The notes under the pieces are model-generated. The model was given only the letters and a program-made list of their open reading frames with translations. It had not been told where the DNA came from and made no database searches. A DNA stretch of 64,000 bases from Panopea generosa (taxonomy: Eukaryota; Mollusca; Bivalvia; Adapedonta; Hiatellidae), in contig CM055897.1 in NCBI GenBank assembly GCA_029582155.1, forward strand, positions 91,959,829 through 92,023,828, written 5' to 3'. Position numbers and translations under genes: made by a program. Within the stretch, counting starts at the first letter, position 1. Each line of letters begins with the position of its first letter. This document shows positions 24,801 through 32,165 of this stretch, in pieces.

Positions 24801-25568
24801 GTTGTATGTTTGATCCCAAGCTCAACCAAAGCCTCTAAAGATTAACACTTAGTACTGGTTCTACCTAGGAAGTGGGAGGTTCTACCTAGGAAGTGGTAGG
24901 TTCAACCTAGGAAGTGGGAGGTTCTTCCTAGGAAGTGGGAGTGTTTCGTGTAAGCTCTGAGCTTACTTCACAATCAAACTAAAATAAATTAGTATAAACT
25001 AAGTCTTTTCTGATGTTTAGGAACTTGAACTTATATGAGTTTTGGTCCATAACATGTGTTCAGCAATAGAGCCAAAAACTCTAATATAGTCAGAAAAGGA
25101 TTAACTGCGGACATATACATTTATATACTGTTTCTTAGAAGTACAATTACATAATGTTGATAGTTAAGTACCAACAACAATACAGAAAACATAATAAGAT
25201 CAAACACTGTTTGTTAGGTGCTAAACTGATAAAAAAAAATCAGCAAAACCGTTGAATTTAATCAAGTATCATAATTTGTTCAAATTTCCTTTTGTTAAAA
25301 ATATTGCTCAATTACACCTAAAACAAATAAATACAAATAGTAAATATATATACCTATCTCCTAACAACTTTAACTCTTCTACAGCAATTCCAGATCCATT
25401 GTCCACAACCTGAATTTTGAAACAATCTAGATCCACTCTTACCGCCACACAAGTTGCCCCAGCATCCAGAGAATTCAACAGCATCTCCTCAACACACTGA
25501 GTGACACTTGTAATGGCCACACCTGATCGCAGATGTGACCGAACATCTGTCGGCAGTTGCCGAATCAT
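306..25568 (-). CDS. MLH3: MLH3, DNA mismatch repair / meiotic MutL endonuclease (gene-level model)
   Basis: MLH3 pairs with MLH1 to form MutL-gamma, a nuclear endonuclease for mismatch repair and meiotic crossover resolution. Model, in transcript order: 25354-25568, 20686-24470, 20254-20340, 19351-19437, 18781-18852, (18610-18644, doubtful), 16911-17144, 14599-14663, 13643-13750, 12446-12515, 10899-10970, 9856-9987, about 5472-5611, 2539-2617, 306-463. All have GT-AG borders and, except at the doubtful exon, the phases join. The N-terminal GHKL ATPase (DNGSGI, GYRGEALAS) and C-terminal nuclease motifs (DQHAAHERIRLE, ACHGAIKF, CAHGRP) are present. Length is about 1780 codons against 1453 in human; the extra lies in the central disordered exon. 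The 3' end is uncertain: either another exon lies below position 264, or read-through past 306 gives a 13-residue tail with a stop at 264-266. Confidence 0.95.
810..875. repeat. (AT)n microsatellite
   Basis: About 33 uninterrupted TA dinucleotides lie in the region downstream of MLH3 exon 14. ORFs of alternating Tyr-Ile across it are artefacts. Confidence 0.98.
1035..1930. repeat. 44-bp minisatellite inside a tRNA-derived SINE head
   Basis: About 19 copies of a 44-bp unit contain 'ctcagtgctgaggtaaggcg' and the palindrome 'gttgtataacaac'. The last unit runs straight into 'ctgaggttgtgggttcgatc', a pol III B-box, and then a SINE-like tail (agctagaaccaataaaactgg). The array therefore seems to be an expansion of the middle of a SINE tRNA head. 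It lies in the last MLH3 intron. Confidence 0.9.
2029..2217. mobile_element. short inverted-repeat (MITE-like) element
   Basis: Left arm 2029-2068 (tattaggccataataaatta to aatcatcc) is matched in reverse complement by 2177-2217, about 40 bp with a few mismatches. The ~110-bp centre has long T runs. No flanking duplication was fixed with certainty. Confidence 0.6.
2539..2617 (-). CDS. MLH3: MLH3 exon 14
   Basis: This 79-nt exon reads LLVATNGTTGRLPHTIHKIL then CSLACH. It matches human [20 protein letters not shown] followed by ASQACHG, including the Cys-His of the Zn-associated ACHG motif. The acceptor is CTCTTTACAG and the donor CATG|GTATGTTC. It splits the Gly codon with exon 15. Confidence 0.93.
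3078..3225. repeat. 28-bp tandem repeat
   Basis: About five copies of a unit containing 'atttcaggtgaaatggtcag', itself centred on the palindrome ATTTCA-GG-TGAAAT. Located in the intron between MLH3 exons 13 and 14. Confidence 0.85.
3555..3700 (+). mobile_element. tRNA-derived SINE ('gtactggttctac' family), degraded
   Basis: An A-box-like 'ggtagtgcagtggataaag' is followed by the family body 'cactcagtactggttctac' and the tail 'ataaatcagtataaact'. The same body and tail occur at 24771-25000 (+), 43565-43745 (-) and 62838-63012 (-). Confidence 0.6.
3780..5471. other. intronic stretch of MLH3, nothing recognised
   Basis: AT-rich sequence between exons 13 and 14. I saw no gene, clear repeat family or RNA gene in it. 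Confidence 0.5.
5472..5611 (-). CDS. MLH3: MLH3 exon 13
   Basis: The exon reads GIKFHKDAQSRDVVLIKSVP then ACLVVNDETRKKK and VEVQKLI. It aligns with human [23 protein letters not shown] and the REANELRRG to EEFI segment. The acceptor is GTTGAAG|GTATAAAG, which completes the split Gly codon from exon 12. The donor is probably ATA|GTACTTG, giving 140 nt and phase 0 for exon 14; GTAATT at 5460-5465 is an alternative. The plus-strand ORF at 5203-5682 is a shadow of this exon. Confidence 0.85.
5975..9855. repeat. 37-bp minisatellite, ~3.9 kb, containing splice-donor-like units
   Basis: Roughly 100 units of 37 bp (containing 'tgtacattagtacctataac', then TTGGATGTATTTCTCTG), mixed with short ~21-24-bp variant units. 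Read on the minus strand, many units contain ATAG|GTACTAATGTACA, identical to the true donor of MLH3 exon 12, which the array directly abuts. Divergence is patchy, with longer blocks duplicated, for example near 7330-7560 and 9220-9600. It fills most of the intron between exons 12 and 13. Confidence 0.97.
9856..9987 (-). CDS. MLH3: MLH3 exon 12, with donor continuous with a minisatellite
   Basis: This 132-nt exon reads AYVDNDVDGGRLCKFVVDPP, then LLTLTEDEVRVMVAYTQEFSRI, aligning with human [23 protein letters not shown]. The acceptor is TGTTTCAG. The donor context ATAG|GTACTAATGTACA is identical to the sequence repeated through the following 3.9 kb of intron. The exon leaves in phase 1 and joins exon 13 (G|GT ATA AAG). 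Skipping this exon alone would keep the frame (132 = 44 codons). Confidence 0.93.
10020..10210 (+). mobile_element. tRNA-derived SINE ('cttcctccatcaataaa' tail)
   Basis: A-box-like 'ttggtctaatgcac', B-box-like 'ggtcgtgggtttgagccca', then a body ending 'gaggtcttcttccatcaata'. The same tail type occurs at 39535-39745 (-), about 39480-39540 (+) and 49835-50035 (+). Confidence 0.7.
10435..10891. repeat. 38-bp minisatellite
   Basis: About 12 units of 38 bp containing 'gtgtagattatacatgtaca', ending within seven bases of the donor of MLH3 exon 11. Each unit has a GTGTA...TACAC inverted core. Confidence 0.95.
10899..10970 (-). CDS. MLH3: MLH3 exon 11: endonuclease metal-binding motif
   Basis: This 72-nt exon reads DADLLAVIDQHAAHERIRLE then MLTEG. 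It carries the complete MutL endonuclease motif DQHA(X)2E(X)4E with all acidic residues and the His in place, so the protein should be a competent nuclease as MutL-gamma requires. The acceptor is TACTTCCCAG and the donor GAAG|GTAATC. The 38-bp minisatellite begins only about seven bases past the donor. Confidence 0.95.
11150..12235. repeat. ~70-bp minisatellite
   Basis: About 15 units containing 'ccattcaagatttacctccc' and 'gttaacctgtagcgg'. Units differ by small indels. It lies between MLH3 exons 10 and 11. Each unit's minus strand carries GGGAG|GTAAAT, which resembles a splice donor. Confidence 0.95.
12446..14663 (-). CDS. MLH3: MLH3 exons 8-10 (14599-14663, 13643-13750, 12446-12515)
   Basis: These three exons enter the conserved C-terminal dimerisation/nuclease domain. 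Exon 8 reads DLQSVEDMFAAWDNPVF, matching human SLQSLFSEWDNPVF. Exon 9 reads DVASAEASRL to FTKDMLNTVK, matching DVSSGQAESL to FTKGMIHSMQ. Exon 10 reads VVGQLDNKFIACLISKDKH, matching VLQQVDNKFIACLMST. Phases join (1 to 0, 0 to 0, 0 to 1). Donors are ACA|GTAAGT, AAG|GTGAGA and G|GTATGT. Spacing between exons is short and no large array interrupts this part. Confidence 0.93.
14743..15040 (+). mobile_element. full-length tRNA-derived SINE with 12-bp target-site duplication
   Basis: The head has a consensus A-box (tggtctagtggtagagc) and B-box (ggttcgatccc). The body contains 'gtcagtataatgtgactgga' and 'ctgctgcatgatactccagt'. It is bounded by perfect 12-bp direct repeats gttacatttaag at 14731-14742 and 15041-15052. 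The near-consensus promoter and perfect duplication suggest a recent insertion. It sits in the intron between MLH3 exons 7 and 8. Confidence 0.9.
15160..15440. repeat. 35-bp tandem repeat
   Basis: About eight copies of a unit containing 'aattgttacagctggaatgg' and 'gaaccagattcatg', starting just after the SINE. Confidence 0.9.
15598..16579. mobile_element. non-autonomous TA-flanked DNA transposon (MITE, ~0.98 kb)
   Basis: Terminal inverted repeats of about 25 bp (cctcattaaacttccaaaat as shared core) face inward at 15598-15622 and 16555-16579. They are bounded by TA on both sides (15596-15597, 16580-16581). This fits the Tc1/mariner target preference. The internal ORF at 16128-16478 resembles no transposase I know, so it is a non-autonomous copy. 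Confidence 0.75.
16911..17144 (-). CDS. MLH3: MLH3 exon 7 (linker)
   Basis: This is a 234-nt exon opening after TTTACAG with EKYMTEFKTVPGSC and ending in NTQTPG at a G|GTTAGTG donor. It continues the low-conservation linker before the C-terminal domain and is rich in Ser, Thr and Asp. It enters and leaves in phase 1. Assignment rests on frame, splice signals and its place between firmly identified exons rather than on strong similarity. Confidence 0.75.
17576..17900. repeat. GAT-rich imperfect tandem repeat
   Basis: From about 17710 to 17885, units such as 'atgatgatggtaatgatgat', 'ggggatgatg' and 'ggttatgatg' repeat. The His/Met/Ile-rich ORFs on both strands are by-products. Confidence 0.9.
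18102..18386 (-). mobile_element. tRNA-derived SINE with 9-bp target-site duplication
   Basis: On the minus strand the head reads 'cgaatagcttagttggttac' and then 'gtgagtttgaatccccgc' (B-box). The body ends in 'gaatattcaatc' type sequence. Direct repeats ctgcaagta flank it at 18093-18101 and 18387-18395. A truncated relative lies at 100-200. Confidence 0.8.
18424..18520 (-). mobile_element. tRNA-like SINE head fragment
   Basis: Minus strand 'tccttggtggctaagtgatt' (A-box) and 'ggttgagggttcaaatctgg' (B-box) lie about 60 bp apart with no good cloverleaf. It is likely a SINE head rather than a tRNA gene. Confidence 0.5.
18610..18644 (-). CDS. MLH3: possible MLH3 exon 6 (doubtful; phase conflict)
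   Basis: A 35-nt stretch between GATTGAG and a GTACAA donor reads LSQRIAAINKQ and joins in phase to the next exon (EKYMTEFKTV). The exon upstream (18781-18852) ends in phase 1, but this one needs phase 2. Joining them directly therefore breaks the frame. Either a tiny exon between the two is missing from my model, the border is wrong, or one base differs in this assembly. The downstream exon at 16911 has the same incoming phase as exon 5 delivers, so skipping this exon also gives an open frame. Confidence 0.35.
18781..20340 (-). CDS. MLH3: MLH3 exons 3-5 (20254-20340, 19351-19437, 18781-18852)
   Basis: These are three small exons of 87, 87 and 72 nt, all phase 1 to phase 1, so each could be skipped without a frameshift. 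The peptide spanning exons 3 and 4, HWIQMTDPITG then EKMFVHSRLGTTVP, aligns with the human segment around [21 protein letters not shown]. Exon 5 encodes a poorly conserved linker (VSVQIKMPEASLISTTAAG). Acceptors are TAATTAAG, TTATTATAG and TTATACAG; donors are G|GTTTGA, G|GTAACA and G|GTATAT. The intron between exons 3 and 4 holds a minus-strand SINE near 19.9-20.15 kb. Confidence 0.8.
19890..20150 (-). mobile_element. diverged SINE related to the one at 14743
   Basis: Minus strand contains 'gttgttggtgcaatcccctc', then 'gtgtcagtataatgtaacca', the same body as the 14.7-kb SINE with many substitutions. It is older and located in the intron between MLH3 exons 3 and 4. Confidence 0.7.
20686..24470 (-). 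CDS. MLH3: MLH3 exon 2: rest of the ATPase / transducer domain plus long disordered linker
   Basis: This 3.8-kb exon begins with YATSKCHNVSDL and motif III GYRGEALAS (about residue 91). It continues through the transducer domain, with the family signatures FVYINGRLVLKTKIHKLI and YDVTFDPAKTLVEFKDWETL. The remaining ~900 residues are a Ser/Glu/Asp/Asn-rich, probably disordered linker, a hallmark of MLH3; a single giant exon is also typical of the gene in vertebrates. The acceptor is TTTGTTCCAG and the donor G|GTAACAC at 20681-20685. The frame is open throughout, which argues for an intact gene. Plus-strand ORFs here are shadows. Confidence 0.95.
24771..25000 (+). mobile_element. SINE ('gtactggttctac' family) with internal expansion
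   Basis: Head B-box-like 'ggttgtatgtttgatcccaa', body 'ttagtactggttctacctag', tail 'aaataaattagtataaacta'. Inside the body a ~25-bp unit (aggttctacctaggaagtgg) is repeated four times between about 24856 and 24945. Located in MLH3 intron 1. Confidence 0.75.
25354..25568 (-). CDS. MLH3: MLH3 exon 1: start codon and ATPase motifs I and II
   Basis: The ATG lies at 25566-25568 and opens MIRQLPTDVRSHLRSG, which aligns with the start of vertebrate MLH3. The GHKL ATP-binding motif I is seen as EEMLLNSLDAGA (Glu, Asn and Asp near residues 28, 32 and 35), and motif II as DNGSGI from residue 56. The exon ends in LLGDR and is split within the Arg codon (AG, then A from exon 2) at a GTATAT donor. The start is chosen by homology and because no in-frame extension is needed. 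A tandem array begins about 50 bp upstream, so the 5' UTR and promoter are not recognisable here. Confidence 0.95.
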
Positions 25569-25614
25569 TACTAAGTCGTACAGATCTGGTTGGTTGTAGA
25601 ATGTTTATCTTAGA

Positions 25615-26290
25615 TTGGTTCATACTGTAATTATAGTTAGAGATCAAAGTAAGTTATAGATCAAGGTTGGTTAAATATCAAAGTTATTTATATACCAAAA
25701 TTAGTTATAGATCAAAGTAAGTTATGCACCAAAGTTAGCTAAAGATTAAAGTAAACAGTATATCAAAGTTAGTGATAGATCAAAGTTAATTAAAGATTAA
25801 TGTAATTTATAAATCAAAGTAAGTTATATATCAAAGTTAGTTTTAGATCAAAATAAGTTATAGATCAAGAATAATTATTGACCAAAATTTGTTATACATC
25901 AAAGTTAGCTGTAGATCAAATTTAGTTATAGACCAAAGTTAGTTGTAGACCAAAGTTAGGTACAGACCAAAGTTAGTTATAGACCAAAGTTAGTTTTAGA
26001 TCAAAGTTAGTTATAGACCAAAATTTGTTATACATCAAATTTAGCTGTAGATCAAATTTAGTTATAGACCAAATTTAGTTATTGACCAAAGTTAGGTATA
26101 GACCAAATAGTTATAGACCAAAGTTAGGTTTAGATCAAAGTGAGTTATAGACCAAAGTTAGTTATTAATAAAAGGTACTTATAGACCAATATTTGTTATA
26201 TATCAAAGTTAGTTATAGACCAACATTTGTTATATATCAAAGTTAACTGTAGTTCTATCTAATTTAGTTTAGACCAAAGTTACATATAGG
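25615..26290. repeat. ~20-22-bp tandem array upstream of the MLH3 start
   Basis: About 30 degenerate copies of a unit like 'agttatagaccaaagtt' begin about 50 bp upstream of the MLH3 ATG, where the 5' UTR or promoter would be expected. Confidence 0.9.
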
Positions 26291-26299
26291 TATGATGAC

Positions 26300-27461
26300 A
26301 AACTTATTTTTTCTTTGTTGAAAATTAAACTTACGATAATATTATAATGGAAAATTTGTTTCCAAAAAAAATTGCAATAACATCAACTAGTTTAATTATC
26401 ACCTAAAAAATAGAAACGTGCCTTTCAATATGAACAGTATGGGGCATCCATGTTCCTGTGCCTGTAGCCTTGTTGTAGCAATGCCATTTTGACCAGTGTG
26501 TTTCAATTAGTGAGGTGAACACTATTACCGACTGCACTAACTTGGCCTGACCCTGAAAAAGGTAGTTTGAAGCTTGAATTTAGCTGATTAAATAATAACC
26601 ATTTTTCATAAATATAGTAACATGTATTTTTTTTATTTTATCTTTATTAAAAAGGGTAATCCGTATCAAAGATTAATTTGTAAGATTTAAAGCAAATTTT
26701 AAAAACAAGACCACAAAAAAGTTATTTAAACATTTTTGTAAGCTGAGTGGCCCAGTGGTCATTAAATGATTATTCAGGCTTCTCCAGTGTGACTAAAATG
26801 ATCAAAGAGCTACGTTGTATGTCCATTTTTTCCTTAAATTACTTCCAGCAATCAATTTCTGATTATTATAGGAAGCTTTGTTTCTATGGAGGTTTTCGGG
26901 CATTTACATCATCACTGATTAACATAAAGTTCAATGAGATCTTTTACATGCACTGGGTAGGACTGCACATGGGCCAACTGCTTTAAATTCCCCTTCAAAA
27001 GATTACATGCTTATACAGTATTGTGCCTGAATATGGCACAGAGTGAATGCATTTCAAAAAAAAAGGAAGAAAGCCTGCCGGCAATCAAACCAGAAACCAC
27101 TATATCTTGGAGCAAGCATGCTAACAACTAGATAACCACAATATTCAAACAAAGTTGTTGAGATGCATGCTTGTGTCTGTTTTTCAAAATTATCCATAGC
27201 CTATTAGCCATTCCAATGCCAGACAAGGTCGAAAGAATTAAAAGAAACTTGAGAATATGCCATTCAAACCTTTAAACAAATGCATACTGTAACTGAATGC
27301 TATAAATATTCCTTTGGTCACCGCACAGTAAAATGCCCTATTAAACGATGTCGTGTTGATGCAAGACTTTATTAAGTTTACACTAGCTGTTGTTACCACC
27401 ATGAACAACATGTCGTAAGTCTTAAAATGTTGTTTTTAAGCAGATTTTACCTATATTTCTA
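26300..27461. other. intergenic, mostly featureless, SINE-head fragments
   Basis: AT-rich. A minus-strand tRNA-like SINE head (tggttatctagttgttagca, then a B-box-like gtttgattgccgg) lies at about 27070-27145. An A-box-like 'gagtggcccagtggtc' lies near 26743. No gene recognised. Confidence 0.5.
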
Positions 27462-27927
27462 AAGGGATTATATTGGCAAGTAACACAAACACGCTGTTAA
27501 TCCAGACTTTTCCTGTATGCAGTGTCCACAAAATAATGCTTATGTACTGACATATAACCTTATTTACTTGAAAGTTATCAAATTAACAGTAATTGAATAT
27601 TGGCCAAAACTTTAATACGTCACGCAATAAAGTATTGCGCAATGTTTACATTAAACTCCGTAAACTTCCCAAACAAAGCCTCGAAAATGAGATCGGGAAC
27701 AAGTCTTCACACTGTTATCCAATGATTGATCGGAAACCGAAGATCGTTGAAAATGGTAATCGCAAACAAAAACAAAATCGTGGCTTCAGAAATACGATGT
27801 TTGTAATAAAGAGTTTACGCATTTAGACACTTTAGACGCGTATATCTCTAAGTTATAAGTGTATCTTCATGCTGGGCGTGTGTATTTAGGACAGGGAATT
27901 GACGGTAATATGCCAATATAATCCCTT
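27462..27927. mobile_element. TA-flanked MITE, 466 bp
   Basis: Perfect 17-bp terminal inverted repeats (aagggattatattggca) at 27462-27478 and 27911-27927, each bordered by TA. The internal plus-strand ORF at 27593-27826 has no recognised domain. This fits a Tc1/mariner-type non-autonomous element. Confidence 0.8.
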
Positions 27928-28300
27928 TAATGTTCTTCACCTTTTCCTACTTTCACTTTTAATTTTTTCTACTTACAGACACAGGCGCGAAACTGCTCAA
28001 AATCACCCGTGAGGTCGTGTATCAGAAAAAAGAGATAAGTATAAAACAAAGTAGTCCACGTTTTGTTTCTACATACATATAAGTATTCATTTGCGTCTAG
28101 TTTTATATAAAAATGTCCAGTTTATTAAGTTTTGCAATATTGCATTTCCGGTTAAGATTGGTTCTCTGAATGTCAGCGTTACTGAAACGCTTTCAGTTCT
28201 TTACTTATCCAATTATATGGCTATTAGTCAACCGCTTCTTCACATTGATTAACTCCCTTTTAAATAGAGTACCAGCTTGTTGCCAAGGCATGTAAACAAC

Positions 28301-28359
28301 ATGGCTGCCCGCATAACTCATCGCTCGAAACAACAACAACACAGCATTTTAATGGTCAA
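28301..28359 (+). other. candidate first coding exon (speculative)
   Basis: An ATG in good context (aacATGG) opens MAARITHRSKQQQHSILMV and meets a strong GTGAGT donor at 28360. A strong pyrimidine-rich acceptor (ttttttccattcag) lies at 28962-28975, but splicing to it in phase stops after 15 residues. No homology recognised. The region is locally richer in CpG than its surroundings. Confidence 0.2.
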
Positions 28360-28539
28360 GTGAGTATTTTAATAATTATGGATATTCTAAATAATAAATA
28401 TATTCATTCAGTTTCCTAGACATTAAGTTTCAAACCAATGTAACTTCCTCATTAGATTATTTTAACAAATATGTCTATGCTAATAAGATTTGTTGAGTTG
28501 GTAATTTCAGAAAACATTACTTTTTATCAGCGATCTAGC

Positions 28540-28890
28540 ACTTGTATACCTATTACCGCGAATACCCGTATAATAACAATCTTGGAAAACATGCTCAAAG
28601 CTGCAACTTCTGTTAGCATCGGCATTTGTTTGTATTTCGTATCGGCAACTGTTTATTACTCAGCATACTTAAGTAACCTTATTATCCCTTGTATACCTAA
28701 CACTGCGATATACATATTACTGTGAATGCCCGTTTAATAACAATCTTGGAAGACATGCGCAAAGCTCAAAAAAAAATTCAGCTCGCGGTATTAGGTATGA
28801 CCAGTATAATGTTTATTATTGACGCCATTCTTTACATGGTTGAAAAAATTTAGACTCCCGGTATTAGGTATGACCAGTATAATAAGACCA
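28540..28890. repeat. dispersed direct and inverted short repeats
   Basis: 'gtataataacaatcttgg' (28567) recurs as 'gtttaataacaatcttgg' (28731). 'cggtattaggtatgaccagt' occurs twice (about 28786 and 28858) and is inverted relative to 'gtatacctattaccgcg' near 28544. This is probably one or two degraded fold-back elements. Confidence 0.5.
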
Positions 28891-29984
28891 TATGGTAAAA
28901 TAACTGGAAATGGTTTTGGTTAAACATGTTATCAATATGGATGGTTGCATGTTTATCTCTATTTTTTCCATTCAGTCAACCCAGAAACCAAGGTTTAAAC
29001 TACCAATTAAGAGTTTGAATCCCCATCTGGCCAGAATCTGTGATAACTGCGTATTACGTATCATTGTCATTCGACTTGATCATCTTCAAAATAAGTTATC
29101 AGTTTTTATGTTGACACACTTGACTATTACACAACAGGTGATTGTAGGTCAAGAAAATATATTGAAAGGATAGACAGTAAAAAGACGATATTCAAAAGTG
29201 TGTCCAGATACGTTTTCAACCTCTCCTGACCTCTCTGGGTATAGCGGTCATGGCCGGCACAGCAATGGGAATCACTTGGGACTACTTGTTGCTTGCAGAG
29301 CTGGGTGTGCTTGAGTAATGCTTAACATTCCATGATCCGAGAAAAGAGTGGTTATGATAAATGCTTGTCTGTTAATCCTCAATAGCAGAAAAACTACAAT
29401 AAATCAGGGCTTTCATTAAGTTTTGAAGTAGGAGGGTAAAAGGAAAAAGTAGAGATGGTTCTAAGGGTCCTCTGCAAAAATCAGAAATAACTCAACTGAA
29501 AATGGCCAGTTGTTCAAGTAAGAATGGCTGGGAGAAAACCTGGCTCCTGGCTACTATAATGACAGCCCTGATAAATATTCCAATATATATTCACATTGTT
29601 GACAGGAAGGTTAAAATAAGAACAGATGAGAGGGTAAAAGAATGAACATGCAGGTCAGTAACAGAACAGGTTTCTAAGGAGACATATTCAACTCGGCTAA
29701 CAATGAGCTGAACTCTGGAAGGCTTCCCCATTGCAGTAAATGCAAGAACATTCCAGTGGACAATGGTTCTTGGAGCAAAAGAAATCTGATAATAATTGGT
29801 ATTGGTTTGAATTTGATGATATGACAAGGCATGTGACAATATTTAAGGTCTTGTATTGCATGTCATATAATTTTCTGGTGGTATTGTGGGCTGTCATCCC
29901 AAGAAAATGGGTGATGCTGTAAAGCATGACAAACCTCTGATCAACTGAATTTTCTTCCAAAGTCTCCAATGTACATAGGGAGTT

Positions 29985-30215
29985 TAGTATAACTGAGGCA
30001 CTAAAATTGCAAGCAAAGACCTGTTTAGCTCATCAATCAGCTTAAATTGCCACTGCACAGCCTCTAATTTGTTAATTTGTGTGTTGATATGGGGAGACCA
30101 AACAGGAGAGCAATAATCCAGTTGTGACCTGACCAATGTCTTATATGCACATTGATTTGTTTTTTGTAAATGTACTTTCATGTTTCTTTTGAGGAATCCT
30201 AATGTTTAATTTGCC
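29985..30215 (-). mobile_element. LINE reverse transcriptase C-terminal fragment (CR1/Jockey-like)
   Basis: The minus strand reads TLGFLKRNMKVHLQKTNQ, then AYKTLVRSQLDYCSPVWSPH and INKLEAVQ. This is the conserved stretch just after the reverse transcriptase domain in CR1/Jockey/I-type LINEs. Only this piece is present, and the frame ends soon after, so it is a dead fragment. Confidence 0.8.
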
Positions 30216-30731
30216 TTTTAGTGATGTTGTCGATATGGGTATTCCATGATGGATCTTCTGACATGAATGACCTGGCATTTTGATGCATTTGAAGCGCAGG
30301 TCACACTTTCTCTCCCACTTTTACAGCAGCTCTAGGTCCATGGGCGGATCCAGGATTTCAGTTTAGAGGGGGCAGACTTATGGGGTGCAACACAAATTCT
30401 GAATGGACACACATGTTTTTAAGCAGAAATGTAGTGGATTTTAGTAAATTATGGGAGTTCAGAGATGGGCGTGCACCATTGTTATTTTTAAAGAGTAGAT
30501 TTGCTATTGAGGTCATACTTGAGTTGAGCAGCTTGGGTATCAGATTTGACACAGAACATGTTTTATTGTAAAATCGTCAATCAGGGTGTCAAAATTGTTA
30601 TACAATAAGTCTCTTTCGTTTATGTATTCATTTAGTTTCTGTAGTAACTAGTTAAACATGAATGTGAATGTTGCCATATGCTTACTAAAAATGATTATTA
30701 TTATATATAAGTTTTTTTTTGAAAATATTTA

Positions 30732-30926
<195 letters not shown>

Positions 30927-31362
30927 AATGATGACTAAGCCCAACAGACGTCAGGTATTGATCAAATAACATTTTAAGCTGGTTTTGAAATCAGCGGCTT
31001 TAAAAACAGAAATTTGTGCATTTCATTGATTGTACATTAAATCATCTCATTGAATAGTTTAGTGATAAAGCACGAATAAATATTTATAAATATAGTCGTT
31101 AGAATTTAAAGTCGCCCTGTACGTGCTATCGACTAGGGAAGGGGTAATTTTACAGCTAATAAATTGACAGGATATTTCACATCACAACTTGTGGCACCAT
31201 AAGGATGTGAAATACCAAAATTTGGATAAGTTTAGACTAATTATCATAATCTCTCTTTTTTTTTGGTTTTGAATATTTAAATATAAGATCATATATGCTC
31301 ATGATTATAGACTCATCTGGATGTGTGTCTGCTTGATTCTAACTTTGTGGTGCAGTCTTGAG

Positions 31363-31413
<51 letters not shown>

Positions 31414-31420
31414 ACACACA
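31363..31420. repeat. compound poly(C)-(CA)n tract
   Basis: About 37 C followed by about 10 CA. The same compound occurs at 32107-32144, 56282-56319 and 61052-61090, and in reverse complement at 31686-31722. Confidence 0.95.
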
Positions 31421-31685
31421 GAGTTGCAATAGTAATAGTACACTCATTATAACAAATACTTCTATTCATTTATTGATGCAGACAATGCTTTAAACAATCA
31501 CGCAATTTAATGTCTTAATGACTTATCTCTATATAATTCCTTGCTTGATGCAATGAATTGAAGAAAGACACATTGAACAATTCCTTCTATATAACAACTC
31601 GATCGTAAGTTTGCGAATATAGAATTACATTTTATACTGATGATACTTGCATACATGGGAATGGGAGCGTTTCAATATTGGGGGA

Positions 31686-32165
31686 GTGTGTTTGTGTGTG
31701 TGTGTGGGGGGGGGGGGGGGGGCAACCTGAGAATAGAGTGTATAGGATGTATGAGAGTTTGTTTGTTTGTTTTTTGCATATGCCATATGGGCCCATTTAT
31801 TATTTTGCGTATGCCATATAGGCGAAATATTTTTTGGCATATGCCATATCAGGTTATTAATTTTTTCCATATGCTATTCGTAAATTGAATTAAAATTATA
31901 ATACTTTTTTTCTATTTTGAGTCTTTTGATCTATTTTGATTTATTTGAATCATCATGATGACCTTTTATGCATTTTGAGCATTTTCCTACTAAAAAATTT
32001 ATAGACTTGCAATCTTAAACTTTATTTTTCTCCATATAGAAAAAAGTATTTTTTGCATATGCCATTTGAGTTCTTTAATATTTTGCATATGCCATATGGG
32101 TACCCGCCCCCTTCCCCCCCCCCCCCCCCCCCCACACACACACCCACCTCCCACATCCTGAACAA
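31686..32165. repeat. segment bounded by inverted poly(C)/(CA) arms with 'gcatatgccatat' repeats
   Basis: A (GT)n-G tract at 31686-31722 and a C-(CA)n tract at 32107-32144 form an inverted pair about 385 bp apart. Between them the near-palindrome 'gcatatgccatat' recurs, for example near 31778, 31807, 31838, 32056 and 32085. No gene seen. Confidence 0.6.

Noticed and set aside
26747-29173. ORFs of 77-87 codons
   Set aside because: No domains, no homologous signatures, ordinary for AT-rich DNA.
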